Counted from the stretch's first letter, positions 36,828-46,603 are shown. The stretch: 64,000 bases of DNA from Chitinolyticbacter meiyuanensis (GCF_008033135.1 NZ_CP041335.1:1927925-1991924); one strand, 5' to 3'. Notes: a model not told the origin generated them from the letters alone. Program-made: numbers and translations.

Positions 36828-38149
36828 TCCATGATTTGAAGACGCGGGCACAAGGCGCATGGCGCGCGATGCTGCGCGACAACTGGTGGACCGAGCGCCG
36901 GGTAGCGCAATTGCGCGCCCACGAAAGCATGAGCGTTGACGAGCTGGAAAGCTGGCGCAGACAGGCGCTGGCGCGCAGCCTGCAAAGTGCATCCCGCTTG
37001 CCGGCGTATCGGCAACTGGCCGGTGAGGCCATCCACGCCGGCAATGCCGAGGACATGCTCGCCCGATTGCCCGTGATTTCCAAGACAGACCTGCTTGGCC
37101 GCAGGCACGAGTTCTACCCGGAGCAGCGACCATGGCACGCGATCGGGCAGAGCAGCGGCACGTCCGGCACGCCGATCCGCGTGCTGCGCAGCTTCGATTC
37201 GGTGATTACCGAGAATGCCTTTGTCAAACGGCACTGGGCATGGAGCGGTTTCAAGAACGGCATGCCGCGCGCGTTCCTGCGTGGTGATTTGGTGGTCCCC
37301 ACCGATCAGAGCGAGCCGCCGTTCTGGCGCCTGAACCCGGTCAACAACCAGTTGATGGTGTCTTCGCGCCACCTCAAACCGCCTTTCGGCAAAGCCATCG
37401 TTGAAGCGCTGGCCGAGTTTGGCCCTGTGATGATGCAGGCCTATCCGTCCACCGCCTTCTCGCTGGCGCAGCTGGCCCAGGCCAGCGATGTGAAGCTGCA
37501 TATCCCCTACGTCTATACCAGTTCGGAAGTACTGATGCCTTACCAGGCCGAGCTGGTGCAGCAGGTGCTCGGCGCGAAGGTGATGGATCTCTACGGCATG
37601 GCCGAGCGGGTCATCATGGCGACCGGTTGCGAACATGGCTTCATGCATGTCAACACCGACTATTCCTGGGTCGAGATCATTGACGAGGACGGCCACCCGA
37701 CCGACGGGGTCGGCACCCTGGTGGGGAGCACGTTCCACAACCAGCTGATGCCCATCCTGCGCTATCGCCTGGGGGATCTCTCCCGCTGGATGCCGGGGCA
37801 GTGCCCGTGCGGCCGGCCGTTCCCTCGGATCGAGCCAGTGCTGGGCCGCCTGCAGGATCAGGTCTACGACAGTCGCGGCCAGCCCTTGAGCCCGACGCTG
37901 GTTCAGTTCGTGTTCAAGGCAGCCAACCATATCCGCGAAGCGCAGGTCGCGCAGATCGGCTTCGGTCATTGGCAGGTCCGGATTGCGCCTTATCCCGAGT
38001 ATGGACAGGCGATGGAGGATTCGATCCGAGCGAGCTTCGCCAAATATGTCGATGCGAATCTGAAGGTCGATTTTGTCTATCTGGAAGAAATCCCCCGTAC
38101 CAAGGCCGGCAAGTATCGCTGGGTCGTGAATGAGGTCGCCAACGCATGA
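36824..38149 (+). CDS. CapK/PaaK-like adenylate-forming enzyme
   Basis: A 441-residue protein like phenylacetate-CoA ligase, of the CapK group found in capsule loci. It has the ATP-binding SSGTSGTPI near residue 106, YGMAERV near 260, YRLGDLSRW near 312, a CxCGRPFPRI element, and a C-terminal lysine in RTKAGKYRWV. It probably activates an acid for attachment to the polysaccharide or makes an amide-type decoration; the substrate is unknown. The GTG start overlaps the lyase stop (GTGA). Confidence 0.87.
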   Translation: MIHDLKTRAQGAWRAMLRDNWWTERRVAQLRAHESMSVDELESWRRQALARSLQSASRLPAYRQLAGEAIHAGNAEDMLARLPVISKTDLLGRRHEFYPEQRPWHAIGQSSGTSGTPIRVLRSFDSVITENAFVKRHWAWSGFKNGMPRAFLRGDLVVPTDQSEPPFWRLNPVNNQLMVSSRHLKPPFGKAIVEALAEFGPVMMQAYPSTAFSLAQLAQASDVKLHIPYVYTSSEVLMPYQAELVQQVLGAKVMDLYGMAERVIMATGCEHGFMHVNTDYSWVEIIDEDGHPTDGVGTLVGSTFHNQLMPILRYRLGDLSRWMPGQCPCGRPFPRIEPVLGRLQDQVYDSRGQPLSPTLVQFVFKAANHIREAQVAQIGFGHWQVRIAPYPEYGQAMEDSIRASFAKYVDANLKVDFVYLEEIPRTKAGKYRWVVNEVANA

Positions 38150-39216
38150 AACAGCGTAAATCCCTGTTGATCCTCGCTACAGCCGAAAATGGCAAGGGCG
38201 GGATCGCTTCCGTGATCAAGACTTATCGCGAGAGCGGATTGTTTGCCCGTTGGCCGCTGGAGCATCTGGCCACTCATGTGAATGGCTCGTCCTGGCAGAA
38301 ACTGAGGACCTTTGTATTCGCGCTGCTGCACTTTGCCGCGCGACTGCTGTTCAAGCGCGATGTGGCTGCTGTGCATATCCATACGGCCTCCAATGCCAGC
38401 TATTGGCGCAAGTTGCCTTTTCTGCTGCTATGCCGTGCTTGCCGGGTGCCGTATCTGCTGCATGTGCATGGCGCCGGCTTCATTGTTTTCTACGAAAATC
38501 GCAGTGGTGCCCTCGGGCAGTGGCTGATCCGTTACGGCTTGCGCCACGCCGACGAAGTGATTGCGTTGTCGTCACAATGGGCCGCCGATCTCGCTCGCAT
38601 CGAACCGCAGGCCAAGGTGGTCCGAATCTACAACCCGATTGCGGAAGTCGAGGCCCTCAAGGCGGAAAGGAAGCACGATTGCATCCTGTTCCTTGGCGAA
38701 GTCGGCAAGCGCAAAGGTGTGTTCGAGCTGATTTCGGCGCTGGCCGAGATCCTGCCGCGCCGCGCCGGCACCAAGCTGTGGATCGGTGGCCTTGGGGATA
38801 TCGAAGGCGCCAAGCTGCATGCACAAAAGCTCGGCGTGAGCGAATCCATCGAATGGCTGGGCTGGGTCGTTGGCCCACAAAAACAGCAGTTGCTGAGCAC
38901 GGCCACCGTCCTCGCGTTGCCTTCGTATAACGAGGGCTTGCCGATGTCCATCCTGGAAGCACTGTCATTCGGTGTGCCGGTGGTATCGACCACGGTGGGG
39001 GGCATTCCTGATGCACTGGGCGAGGACGGTGGCACTTGCCTTGTCGAGCCCGGCGACGTAAGCGCGCTGGCATCTGCACTGTTGCGCGTGCTGGAGAGCG
39101 ATGAGCTGCAGCTGGCTTTGGCCGAGCGGGGACGTCGACGGGTGAAGGAGCATTTCTCCACCACCGTGGTCATGTCGCAGCTGGATGGGGTTTACCAGCG
39201 CCTGCTGGCTCGGTGA
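38146..39216 (+). CDS. GT4-family glycosyltransferase
   Basis: A 356-residue retaining glycosyltransferase of the GT-B fold. It has GKGGIASVI near residue 16 for the N-terminal domain, FLGEVGKRKGVFELI near residue 176, and the donor-site motif SYNEGLPMSILEAL with the E-x7-E pattern. It transfers a sugar to the lipid-linked repeat unit. The ATGA overlaps the CapK-like gene. Confidence 0.9.
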   Translation: MKQRKSLLILATAENGKGGIASVIKTYRESGLFARWPLEHLATHVNGSSWQKLRTFVFALLHFAARLLFKRDVAAVHIHTASNASYWRKLPFLLLCRACRVPYLLHVHGAGFIVFYENRSGALGQWLIRYGLRHADEVIALSSQWAADLARIEPQAKVVRIYNPIAEVEALKAERKHDCILFLGEVGKRKGVFELISALAEILPRRAGTKLWIGGLGDIEGAKLHAQKLGVSESIEWLGWVVGPQKQQLLSTATVLALPSYNEGLPMSILEALSFGVPVVSTTVGGIPDALGEDGGTCLVEPGDVSALASALLRVLESDELQLALAERGRRRVKEHFSTTVVMSQLDGVYQRLLAR

Positions 39217-39225
39217 GGTGATGCA

Positions 39226-41205
39226 ATGCAAGGCTTGACTTGGTATTACAACCGCCTGCGCTGCATGTCGCTTGGCGAGGTGGCGCACCGCGTGCTGGAG
39301 CACGGTCGCAAATCTGCCGAGAAGCGCGGGCTGGCGCTGGCGCCGCGTCCGGAGCTCACGGCACAGAGCGGCCCGCGCTGGTTCGGGGTACCGTCGCAGC
39401 TGGAGGCGAGCACACGCGAGTTGATCATCAGCCGCGCCGATGGGCTGCTTGCGGGCGACTGGCTGGTGTTTGGTGTGCCGAAGCCGCTCGGCATGCCGCC
39501 CAACTGGTTGCAGGACCCCCTGACCGGGACGATTGCGCCGCTGCGATATGGCATGGGCCTGTCGCTGACCGACCGCGCCGTGGTTGGGGACATCAAGTAT
39601 CTATGGGAGCCGGCGCGGCACCTTGAATGGGTGACGCTGGCACAGGCCTGGGCGTTGACACAGGACACGCGCTATCTCGATGCGCTGGGCGTCTGCTTGT
39701 CGAGCTGGCTGGAACAGGCGCCGTATCCGATGGGACCGCACTGGGCGAGCAGCCTGGAGGTGGCAATCCGCCTGATCAACTGGGCCATGGTCTGGCAATT
39801 GATCGGCCAAGCCGAATCGCCGCTGTGGCAGGGGGCGGCCGGCGCCGCGCTGCTGCGCGACTGGCTGCTGCATATCCATCAGTCGCAGCATTTCATCCGC
39901 CATCACCTGTCGCGGCATTCGTCGGCGAACAATCACCTGATCGGCGAGCTGGCCGGTCTCTTCATCGGCTGCTGCACCTGGCATGACGGCGATGAAGTGG
40001 CCAGCTGGCGTGCATATGCGCAGACCGAACTTGCCGACGAAGCACTCAAGCAGAATGGCGGCGACGGCATCAATCGCGAGCAGGCGATTTCCTACCAGCA
40101 GTTCGTATTCGAGTTCCTGTTCTGGGCCGGCAGCGCTGGCGCCGCGCATGGGCAGGGCTTTGCGCCTGCCTACTGGGAGCGGTTGCTGCGCATGGCCGAA
40201 TGGGTGGCGACGCTACGCGATGTGGCTGGCAACGTGCCCAATATCGGCGATGCCGACGATGGCTACGTCACCCGGCTCGGTGCGGAAGCGGTCCACGATC
40301 CCTATGCCCAGATGCTGCAAGTGGCCGGCGGCGTGTTCGGTATCCCTGCTTGGCAGACGGCCGGCGAGCCATCGCCCGCTGCACCGTGGTGGCTGGCACA
40401 GCCGGTTGCATTGCCGGCGCGGCCGGAGCCGCTGGCTGTTGCACCACGCTGGTTTGCCGAGGGTGGCTATGCGGTGATCGGCGAGCATTGGGGCAGCGAG
40501 CACGAGGTGAAGATCGTGCTCGATGCCGGCCCCCTGGGCTACCTCGGCATTGCTGCGCACGGTCATGCCGATGCGTTGTCGTTGCAGCTGTCGGTCGGCG
40601 GTGTGCCGGTACTGGTCGATCCGGGCACCTACAGCTATCACGCGCCAGGACCGTGGCGCGAACACTTCCGCGGCACGGCGGCGCACAACACCGTGAGCAT
40701 AGACGGGCAGAGCCAGTCGTTGTCGGGTGGCCGCTTCATGTGGATCCACCACGCGGCCGCGCGCTGCGAGCAATTCAGCACCAATGATCGCGAAACGGTA
40801 TGGGCCGGCCGCCACGATGGCTATCGCCGGCTGCCGAGCAAGGCCAGCCACTGGCGCCGCGTGGTGTTCGACCACCAGAAGAAGCAGCTGATCGTCACCG
40901 ATCGCATCGACGTTACTGCGCCGTGCCGGGTAACGCTGCACTGGCAGCATGCCGCCGATGTCGAGGCGGTACTGAGCAGCCAGGGCTGGGACATCAAGGC
41001 TGCTGGCCGCGTGATCCCAGTGTGGCTGCGGCAGGGCAAAGGTCAATGGCAGGTCGTCACGGGCGAAGAGAGTCCGCCCGCCGGCTGGGTGTCCGCCCGC
41101 TACGGCGATAAGCAGCCGGCGCCGCAAGTGAATCTGACGCAAGACATTACAACGTCCACCACCTGGGAGACCGTCTTCGATCTCTCCGGCTGGCTGGGCC
41201 ACTAG
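39226..41205 (+). CDS. Heparinase II/III-family protein without signal peptide
   Basis: A 659-residue protein. The N-terminal half is helical (MSLGEVAHRVLEHGRK near the start). The C-terminal half is a heparinase II/III beta-sandwich with IAAHGHADALSLQLS, VDPGTYSYH and FRGTAAHNTVSIDGQ. It lacks an obvious signal peptide, so its location is uncertain. Family members of this type are common in exosortase-linked polysaccharide loci. It lies 9 bp after the GT4 gene and is a separate branch from the protein at 34884. Confidence 0.87.
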   Translation: MQGLTWYYNRLRCMSLGEVAHRVLEHGRKSAEKRGLALAPRPELTAQSGPRWFGVPSQLEASTRELIISRADGLLAGDWLVFGVPKPLGMPPNWLQDPLTGTIAPLRYGMGLSLTDRAVVGDIKYLWEPARHLEWVTLAQAWALTQDTRYLDALGVCLSSWLEQAPYPMGPHWASSLEVAIRLINWAMVWQLIGQAESPLWQGAAGAALLRDWLLHIHQSQHFIRHHLSRHSSANNHLIGELAGLFIGCCTWHDGDEVASWRAYAQTELADEALKQNGGDGINREQAISYQQFVFEFLFWAGSAGAAHGQGFAPAYWERLLRMAEWVATLRDVAGNVPNIGDADDGYVTRLGAEAVHDPYAQMLQVAGGVFGIPAWQTAGEPSPAAPWWLAQPVALPARPEPLAVAPRWFAEGGYAVIGEHWGSEHEVKIVLDAGPLGYLGIAAHGHADALSLQLSVGGVPVLVDPGTYSYHAPGPWREHFRGTAAHNTVSIDGQSQSLSGGRFMWIHHAAARCEQFSTNDRETVWAGRHDGYRRLPSKASHWRRVVFDHQKKQLIVTDRIDVTAPCRVTLHWQHAADVEAVLSSQGWDIKAAGRVIPVWLRQGKGQWQVVTGEESPPAGWVSARYGDKQPAPQVNLTQDITTSTTWETVFDLSGWLGH

Positions 41206-41214
41206 GAGAAACCC

Positions 41215-41979
41215 ATGAGCAAACATCCCCGACGCCTGACGGTGCTCGGCTGCGAGGTCGACAACCTGTCGATGACGGAAACGCTGGACCGCATCGGCGA
41301 ACTGATCGCCAGCGGCCTGCCCAACCAGCACGTGGTCATCAACGCCGACAAGGTGGTGAAGGCGCACGCCGATCCCGAACTGAAGCAGATCATCAACAAT
41401 TGCGCATTGATCAACGCCGACGGCATGCCGGTGGTGTGGGCGTCCAAGCTGCTCGGCACGCCGCTCAAGGAGCGGGTGGCCGGGGTGGACCTGTTCGAGA
41501 ACCTGATGCGTGCCTCGGCCGAGCGCGGCTGGCGTGTGTATTTCCTCGGTGCCAAGGAGGACGTGGTCAAGGGCGTGGTCGACAAGTTCACTAAGCTCTA
41601 TCCGGCGCTGCAGGTGGCTGGCTATCGCAACGGCTACTGGAAGGCGGATGAAGAACAGGGCGTGGTCGACGCGATCACCACCAGCAAGACCGATCTGCTG
41701 TTCGTCGCCATCAGTTCGCCGAAGAAAGAGCAGTTCCTTGGCCGTTACCAAGCACAGATGAGGGTGCCGTTCGCCATGGGCGTGGGGGGCACGTTCGACG
41801 TGATGGTCGGCAAGACCACCCGCGCGCCGGTGTGGATGCAGAAGACCGGCTTCGAATGGTTCTACCGTTTCCTGCAGGAACCGCGCCGCATGTTCCGCCG
41901 CTACTTCGTTGAAGACATGTATTTCTTCGTATTGCTGGCCCGCGCCATGCTGGCCCGACTCACAGGTAAGACGACATGA
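41215..41979 (+). CDS. WecG/TagA/CpsF-family glycosyltransferase (GT26)
   Basis: A 254-residue protein with the family signatures [10 protein letters not shown] (residues about 64-73), [19 protein letters not shown] and [11 protein letters not shown]. Members transfer N-acetylmannosamine or its uronic acid. The wecB and wecC genes that follow make UDP-ManNAc and UDP-ManNAcA, so it is probably the ManNAc(A) transferase of this pathway. It overlaps wecB by ATGA. Confidence 0.92.
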   Translation: MSKHPRRLTVLGCEVDNLSMTETLDRIGELIASGLPNQHVVINADKVVKAHADPELKQIINNCALINADGMPVVWASKLLGTPLKERVAGVDLFENLMRASAERGWRVYFLGAKEDVVKGVVDKFTKLYPALQVAGYRNGYWKADEEQGVVDAITTSKTDLLFVAISSPKKEQFLGRYQAQMRVPFAMGVGGTFDVMVGKTTRAPVWMQKTGFEWFYRFLQEPRRMFRRYFVEDMYFFVLLARAMLARLTGKTT

Positions 41980-43097
41980 AAGTACTCGTGGTATTCGGTA
42001 CCCGCCCTGAGGCGATCAAGATGGCCCCGGTGGTGGAAAGCCTCAAGTCGGACGCGCGGTTCGAGACCCGCGTCTGCGTCACCGCCCAGCATCGCCAGAT
42101 GCTGGACCAGGTGCTGGAGCTGTTCGCGATCCAGCCCGATTTCGACCTGGACCTGATGCAGCCCGGCCAGGATCTCACCGACGTGACCAGCCGCGTGCTA
42201 GCCGGCCTGCGCGATGTATTCAGTCAGTGGCGGCCAGACATCGTGCTGGTGCACGGCGACACCACCACCACCATGGCGACGAGCCTCGCAGCCTTCTACC
42301 AGCGCATCGCCGTCGGCCATGTCGAGGCCGGCTTGCGTACCGGCAACATCTACTCGCCGTGGCCGGAAGAGATGAACCGCAAGATCGCCGGTGCCGTCAG
42401 TGCGCTGCACTTCGCACCGACCGAGACGGCGCGCGACAACCTGCTGCGCGAGAACGTCGATCCTGCCCATGTGCACGTCACCGGCAATACAGTGATCGAT
42501 GCCTTGCTCAAGGTCGAGGCGCGGCTGAAGCAGGATGCATTGCTGGCCGACCAGATGGCGACGCGCTTTGCGTTCCTTAGCGAAAACAAGCGGTTGATCC
42601 TGGTGACCGGCCATCGTCGCGAGAACTTTGGCGGTGGTTTCGAGAACATCTGCGCCGCGCTGGGCGAACTGGCCGATCGGCCGGACGTGGAAATCGTCTA
42701 TCCGGTGCACCTGAACCCCAATGTGCAGGAGCCGGTGCGCCGTATCCTGGCCAATCGCAGCAACGTGCACCTGATCGATCCGCTCGATTACCTGCCCTTC
42801 GTCTACCTGATGACGCGTGCAGATCTGATCCTCACCGATAGCGGCGGCATCCAGGAGGAGGCGCCATCGCTGGGCAAGCCGGTGCTGGTGATGCGCGATA
42901 CCACCGAACGCCCCGAGGCAGTCGCTGCCGGCACCGTCAAGCTGGTCGGCACCGATCGTGCATTGATCGCTGCCGAAGCTGCCCGCCTGCTCGATGACAC
43001 CGGCGCCTACGCCGCGATGAGCCAGGCCCACAACCCCTACGGCGACGGCTTGGCCGCGCGCCGCATCAACGACATTCTTGCCAACTGGAGCATCTGA
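41976..43097 (+). CDS. wecB: UDP-N-acetylglucosamine 2-epimerase
   Basis: A 373-residue non-hydrolysing epimerase that makes UDP-ManNAc from UDP-GlcNAc. It has [13 protein letters not shown] at the start, HGDTTTTMA near residue 92, [13 protein letters not shown] near residue 214 and [17 protein letters not shown]. It supplies the precursor for WecC, encoded directly after it (2-bp gap). Confidence 0.96.
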   Translation: MKVLVVFGTRPEAIKMAPVVESLKSDARFETRVCVTAQHRQMLDQVLELFAIQPDFDLDLMQPGQDLTDVTSRVLAGLRDVFSQWRPDIVLVHGDTTTTMATSLAAFYQRIAVGHVEAGLRTGNIYSPWPEEMNRKIAGAVSALHFAPTETARDNLLRENVDPAHVHVTGNTVIDALLKVEARLKQDALLADQMATRFAFLSENKRLILVTGHRRENFGGGFENICAALGELADRPDVEIVYPVHLNPNVQEPVRRILANRSNVHLIDPLDYLPFVYLMTRADLILTDSGGIQEEAPSLGKPVLVMRDTTERPEAVAAGTVKLVGTDRALIAAEAARLLDDTGAYAAMSQAHNPYGDGLAARRINDILANWSI

Positions 43098-43099
43098 AC

Positions 43100-44347
43100 A
43101 TGTACAAGTATCAAACCGTAGCCATGATCGGCCTGGGCTACATCGGCCTGCCGACCGCGACCGTGCTCGCGAGCCGTGGTGTGAAGGTGATTGGCGTCGA
43201 TGTGAACCAGCATGCCGTCGATACCATCAACCGTGGCCAGATCCACATTGTGGAGCCGGATCTCGACGGCCTGGTGCACCACGTGGTGAAGGAAGGCAAC
43301 CTGGTGGCTCACACTAGCCCGAAGGAGGCAGATGCCTTCATCATCGCCGTGCCGACGCCGTTCAAGGACGGCCACAAGCCGGACCTGTCCTATATCGAGG
43401 CGGCCGCACGCTCGATCGCACCAGTGCTGCAAAAGGGCAACCTGGTGATCCTGGAATCGACCTCGCCGGTTGGCGCCACCGAGCAACTGGCCGAATGGCT
43501 GGCCGAATACCGTACCGACCTCAGCTTCCCGCAACAGGCAGGCGAGGGCGCTGACGTCCAGTTGGCGTACTGCCCGGAACGCGTGCTGCCGGGTCATGTG
43601 CTGCGCGAGCTGGTGGAGAACGATCGTATCGTTGGCGGCATGACGCCGCGTGCCGCCGAAATGGCCGCTGACCTTTACCAGATCTTCGTGCGCGGCGAAT
43701 GCCTGCTGACCGACAGCCGTACCGCCGAAATGGCCAAGCTGACCGAGAACTCGTTCCGTGATGTGAACATCGCCTTTGCCAACGAGCTTTCCATCATCAG
43801 CGACAAGCTGGGCATCAACGTGTGGGAGCTGATCCAGCTCGCCAACCGCCATCCGCGCGTCAACATCCTGCAACCGGGTCCGGGCGTCGGCGGCCACTGC
43901 ATCGCGGTCGACCCGTGGTTCATCGTCGATTCGGCGCCGAAGGAAGCCCGCATCATCCGCACCGCGCGCGAAGTGAACGACGGCAAGCCGCATCACGTGA
44001 TCGATCAGGTGGCCCGGGCCGCCGATCGTTTCAAGAACCCGGTGATCGCCTGCCTCGGGCTAGCGTTCAAGGCCAACATCGACGATCTGCGCGAATCGCC
44101 GGCGATGGACATCGTTGCCGATCTGGCCGAGCGCAACCTTGGCCGCCTGCTGGTGGCCGAGCCGCACATCGACAAGCTGCCGAACAAGCTCGAAGGCAAG
44201 GTCGAGTTCGTCAGCGCCGACGCCGCGGTGGATGCGGCCGACATCGTGCTGCTGCTGGTCGATCACAAGCAGTTCAAGCGCGTGCGCCAAGAAAAACTGC
44301 AGACCCGCGTGGTGATCGACACCCGCGGTTTCTTCTGGTCGCGTTAA
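43100..44347 (+). CDS. wecC: UDP-N-acetyl-D-mannosamine dehydrogenase
   Basis: A 415-residue NAD-dependent enzyme that oxidises UDP-ManNAc to UDP-ManNAcA. It has the Rossmann motif GLGYIGLPTA at residues about 10-19, STSPVGATEQ, YCPERVLPG, LTENSFRDVNIAFANE with the catalytic lysine region, and GPGVGGHCIAVDP with the catalytic Cys. It is the last gene of the operon and shows that the polymer probably contains a uronic acid. Confidence 0.95.
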   Translation: MYKYQTVAMIGLGYIGLPTATVLASRGVKVIGVDVNQHAVDTINRGQIHIVEPDLDGLVHHVVKEGNLVAHTSPKEADAFIIAVPTPFKDGHKPDLSYIEAAARSIAPVLQKGNLVILESTSPVGATEQLAEWLAEYRTDLSFPQQAGEGADVQLAYCPERVLPGHVLRELVENDRIVGGMTPRAAEMAADLYQIFVRGECLLTDSRTAEMAKLTENSFRDVNIAFANELSIISDKLGINVWELIQLANRHPRVNILQPGPGVGGHCIAVDPWFIVDSAPKEARIIRTAREVNDGKPHHVIDQVARAADRFKNPVIACLGLAFKANIDDLRESPAMDIVADLAERNLGRLLVAEPHIDKLPNKLEGKVEFVSADAAVDAADIVLLLVDHKQFKRVRQEKLQTRVVIDTRGFFWSR

Positions 44348-44402
44348 TGGCGTGAGGCACGGGCCGGTTCGCCGGCTCGTGCGCGGCATGGCCACAATAC
44401 AA

Positions 44403-44424
44403 AAAGGGGCCGGTTGGCCCCTTT
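44403..44424. terminator. Bidirectional terminator between wecC and the small exported gene
   Basis: AAAGGGGCC and GGCCCCTTT form a 9-bp stem with a GGTT loop. The A run before it serves the convergent minus-strand gene at 44449; the + strand has only three Ts after the stem arm, so it may be weaker in that direction. Confidence 0.8.
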
Positions 44425-44448
44425 CGGTATGTGGTCTGGTCTACCTAT

Positions 44449-44739
44449 TCACTGGGTGCGACGACGACGACCCCAGGCAACGGCTGCCGTACCGATCCCC
44501 AACAGGATCAACAGATCGCTCGGATTGAGCTCCGCGCTGAATTCGTCAAGTGCAGGTGTTGCACCCAATGGCGCCAGCTGGAAACGGCTGACCAGGGGGT
44601 TCGGCGCTTGGGTGCTGCGCTGCGAAAAAGTAGAATGCATGCCACCCAGTGCCACGGGCATATTCTGGCCCAGCAGTTCGGCGTGGCTCGGGCCTGCAGC
44701 CAGCAAGGCTGCGGCAATGGCAAGATGTGCAAGGCGCAT
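44449..44739 (-). CDS. Small exported protein with PEP-CTERM-like C-terminus, candidate exosortase substrate
   Basis: A 96-residue protein. Residues 1-20 are a signal peptide (ending GPSHA). The mature part is short and polar, and the C-terminus has the order expected of a sorting signal: NPSD at 72-75, a hydrophobic helix (LLILLGIGTAAVAWG, 76-90) and a basic tail RRRR (91-94). The canonical motif is PEP (often VPEPS); here it is LNPSD, keeping only the P-S. It is convergent with the xrtB operon, and GGGAG precedes the ATG. It may be an XrtB substrate or a simple tail-anchored protein. Confidence 0.78.
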   Translation of the reverse strand: MRLAHLAIAAALLAAGPSHAELLGQNMPVALGGMHSTFSQRSTQAPNPLVSRFQLAPLGATPALDEFSAELNPSDLLILLGIGTAAVAWGRRRRTQ

Positions 44740-44860
44740 GACAAGCTCCCGGTGTTTTGATGTTGCAGTGCAATATACCGGGCTTATGTGACATTTTCTA
44801 TACCTTTCTGTTTCCTGTCTGATAATCGTGAAGAGTTTTCCGATCAGTGACAGCACCCCG

Positions 44861-45967
44861 ATGGCGTGCTGGACCTGGGATCTGTTTTGCCGTGTAGTCG
44901 ACAACTACGGCGACGCTGGCGTGTGCTGGCGCCTGGCACGCGAGCTCGCTGCGCGCGGTCAGCGCGTGCGGCTGTGGATCGACGAGCTCCATGCATTGGC
45001 GCGGCTCTGGCCGGATGTTCTGGCGCACGATCACACGCAGCAGGTAGAGGGTGTCAATGTGGCGCCGTGGTCGCTTGCCATCAGCGCGGCACCAGGCGAT
45101 GTCGTGATCGAGGCATTCGCCTGCGATTTGCCTGAGGGCTGGGCTGTAAAGATGCGCGAGCGAGCGAGGGCTCCGGTCTGGCTCAATCTGGAGTACCTGT
45201 CCGCGGAGGCGTGGGTGGCCGGCTGCCATGCGCTGGCATCGCCACAGCAGGGATTGTCGAAGTACTTCTTCTTCCCCGGTTTCGACGCCGGAACCGGTGG
45301 ATTGCTCTGCGAGGCGGGCCTGCCGGAGCGCCGCGCTGCCTGGCATCAGCACGAAGCACGGCACTGGCGCGCGGCTCATCATGTGCCCGACGCAGCGTTG
45401 TATGTCTCGATATTCGCCTATGCCGTACCGCCCTCGCTGGTCGAAGCCTGGGTTCAGGGCCCAACGACGCTATGCTGTCTGGTTCCCGTGGGCCGGGCAC
45501 TCAAGCAACTGAGTGCGTTGCTGCAGTTGCCAGTCCCTGCCGCCGGCGAAACGATACGCAAGGGGGCGCTGAGTGTCGTGGCGCTGCCTTTCCTGCGGCA
45601 GGACGAATACGACCAGCTGTTGTGGAGCTGTGATCTCAACCTGGTGCGTGGCGAGGACAGCTTCGTGCGCGCCCAATGGGCAGCCTTGCCCATGGTCTGG
45701 CAGATCTATCGCCAGGAGGAAGATGCACACCTCGTGAAGCTGGAGGCGTTTCTCGACCGCTACCTGACTGGTTTGCCCGCTGAGGTGGCGGCAGCGGTGC
45801 GGCACTTCTGGCTGGCCTACAACGATGCGGGCGTGCTGGATTGGCCGGATTTTGCAGCCAGCCTGGCGGCGCAGCGCGCGCATGCAGGGCAGTGGGCCGC
45901 CCATCTGCACGGGCGGGGGGAGCTGGTGTCGAATCTGGTCAGCTTCGTTCGCGGCAAGCTAGAATAG
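44861..45967 (+). CDS. earP: EF-P arginine rhamnosyltransferase EarP
   Basis: A 368-residue GT-B enzyme that adds rhamnose from dTDP-rhamnose to EF-P Arg32. It has WDLFCRVVDNYGDAGV near the N-terminus (residues 6-21, with the expected catalytic Asp in NYGD at 18) and RGEDSFVRAQWA in the C-terminal domain with the conserved Glu. The ATG at 44861 is preferred because a GATAAT -10-like box at 44821-44826 would put the transcript start after the alternative GTG at 44828. efp follows 49 bp later. Confidence 0.92.
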   Translation: MACWTWDLFCRVVDNYGDAGVCWRLARELAARGQRVRLWIDELHALARLWPDVLAHDHTQQVEGVNVAPWSLAISAAPGDVVIEAFACDLPEGWAVKMRERARAPVWLNLEYLSAEAWVAGCHALASPQQGLSKYFFFPGFDAGTGGLLCEAGLPERRAAWHQHEARHWRAAHHVPDAALYVSIFAYAVPPSLVEAWVQGPTTLCCLVPVGRALKQLSALLQLPVPAAGETIRKGALSVVALPFLRQDEYDQLLWSCDLNLVRGEDSFVRAQWAALPMVWQIYRQEEDAHLVKLEAFLDRYLTGLPAEVAAAVRHFWLAYNDAGVLDWPDFAASLAAQRAHAGQWAAHLHGRGELVSNLVSFVRGKLE

Positions 45968-46016
45968 CGAGTTTTTGAATTTATCCATTGCAACCCCGCT
46001 GTAACAGGAATTCAGT

Positions 46017-46583
46017 ATGAAAACCGCACAGGAACTCCGCTCGGGCAACGTGATTCTGGTCGATGGCCAGCCGCTCGTGGTCCAGAAGACCGAATACAAC
46101 AAGTCCGGCCGCAATGCTGCGGTCGTGAAGATGAAGATGAAGAACCTGCTGTCCGACGCCCCGTCGGAATCGGTCTACAAGGCTGATGACAAGTTCGATG
46201 TGGTGGTGCTCGAGAAGCGTGAGTGCACCTACTCCTACTTCGCCGATCCGATGTACGTGTTCATGGACAGCGAGTACAACCAGTACGAAGTCGAAGCCGA
46301 GAATGTGGGCGATTCCGTGGCTTTCATCGTCGATGGCATGGAAGACCAATGCGAAGTGACCTTCTACGAAGGCAAGGCGATCTCGGTTGAGCTGCCGACC
46401 ACCATCGTGCGCGAAGTCGAGTACACCGAACCGGCCGTGCGTGGCGATACTTCGGGCAAGGTGATGAAGCCTGCCAAGCTGAAGGGCACCGAGACCCAGA
46501 TCCAGGTGGCCGCATTCATTGAAATCGGCGACAAGATCGAAATCGATACCCGCACCGGCGAATTCAAGAAGCGTGCTTCCTGA
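46017..46583 (+). CDS. efp: Elongation factor P, arginine-32 type
   Basis: A 188-residue three-domain factor that relieves ribosome stalling at polyproline. The loop of domain I reads SGRNAA with Arg32, the residue rhamnosylated in EarP-type bacteria, instead of the lysine of the EpmA/YeiP types. This matches the adjacent earP. A strong terminator follows. Confidence 0.97.
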   Translation: MKTAQELRSGNVILVDGQPLVVQKTEYNKSGRNAAVVKMKMKNLLSDAPSESVYKADDKFDVVVLEKRECTYSYFADPMYVFMDSEYNQYEVEAENVGDSVAFIVDGMEDQCEVTFYEGKAISVELPTTIVREVEYTEPAVRGDTSGKVMKPAKLKGTETQIQVAAFIEIGDKIEIDTRTGEFKKRAS

Positions 46584-46603
46584 TTTCGAGGTGAAACGGA
46601 AAG

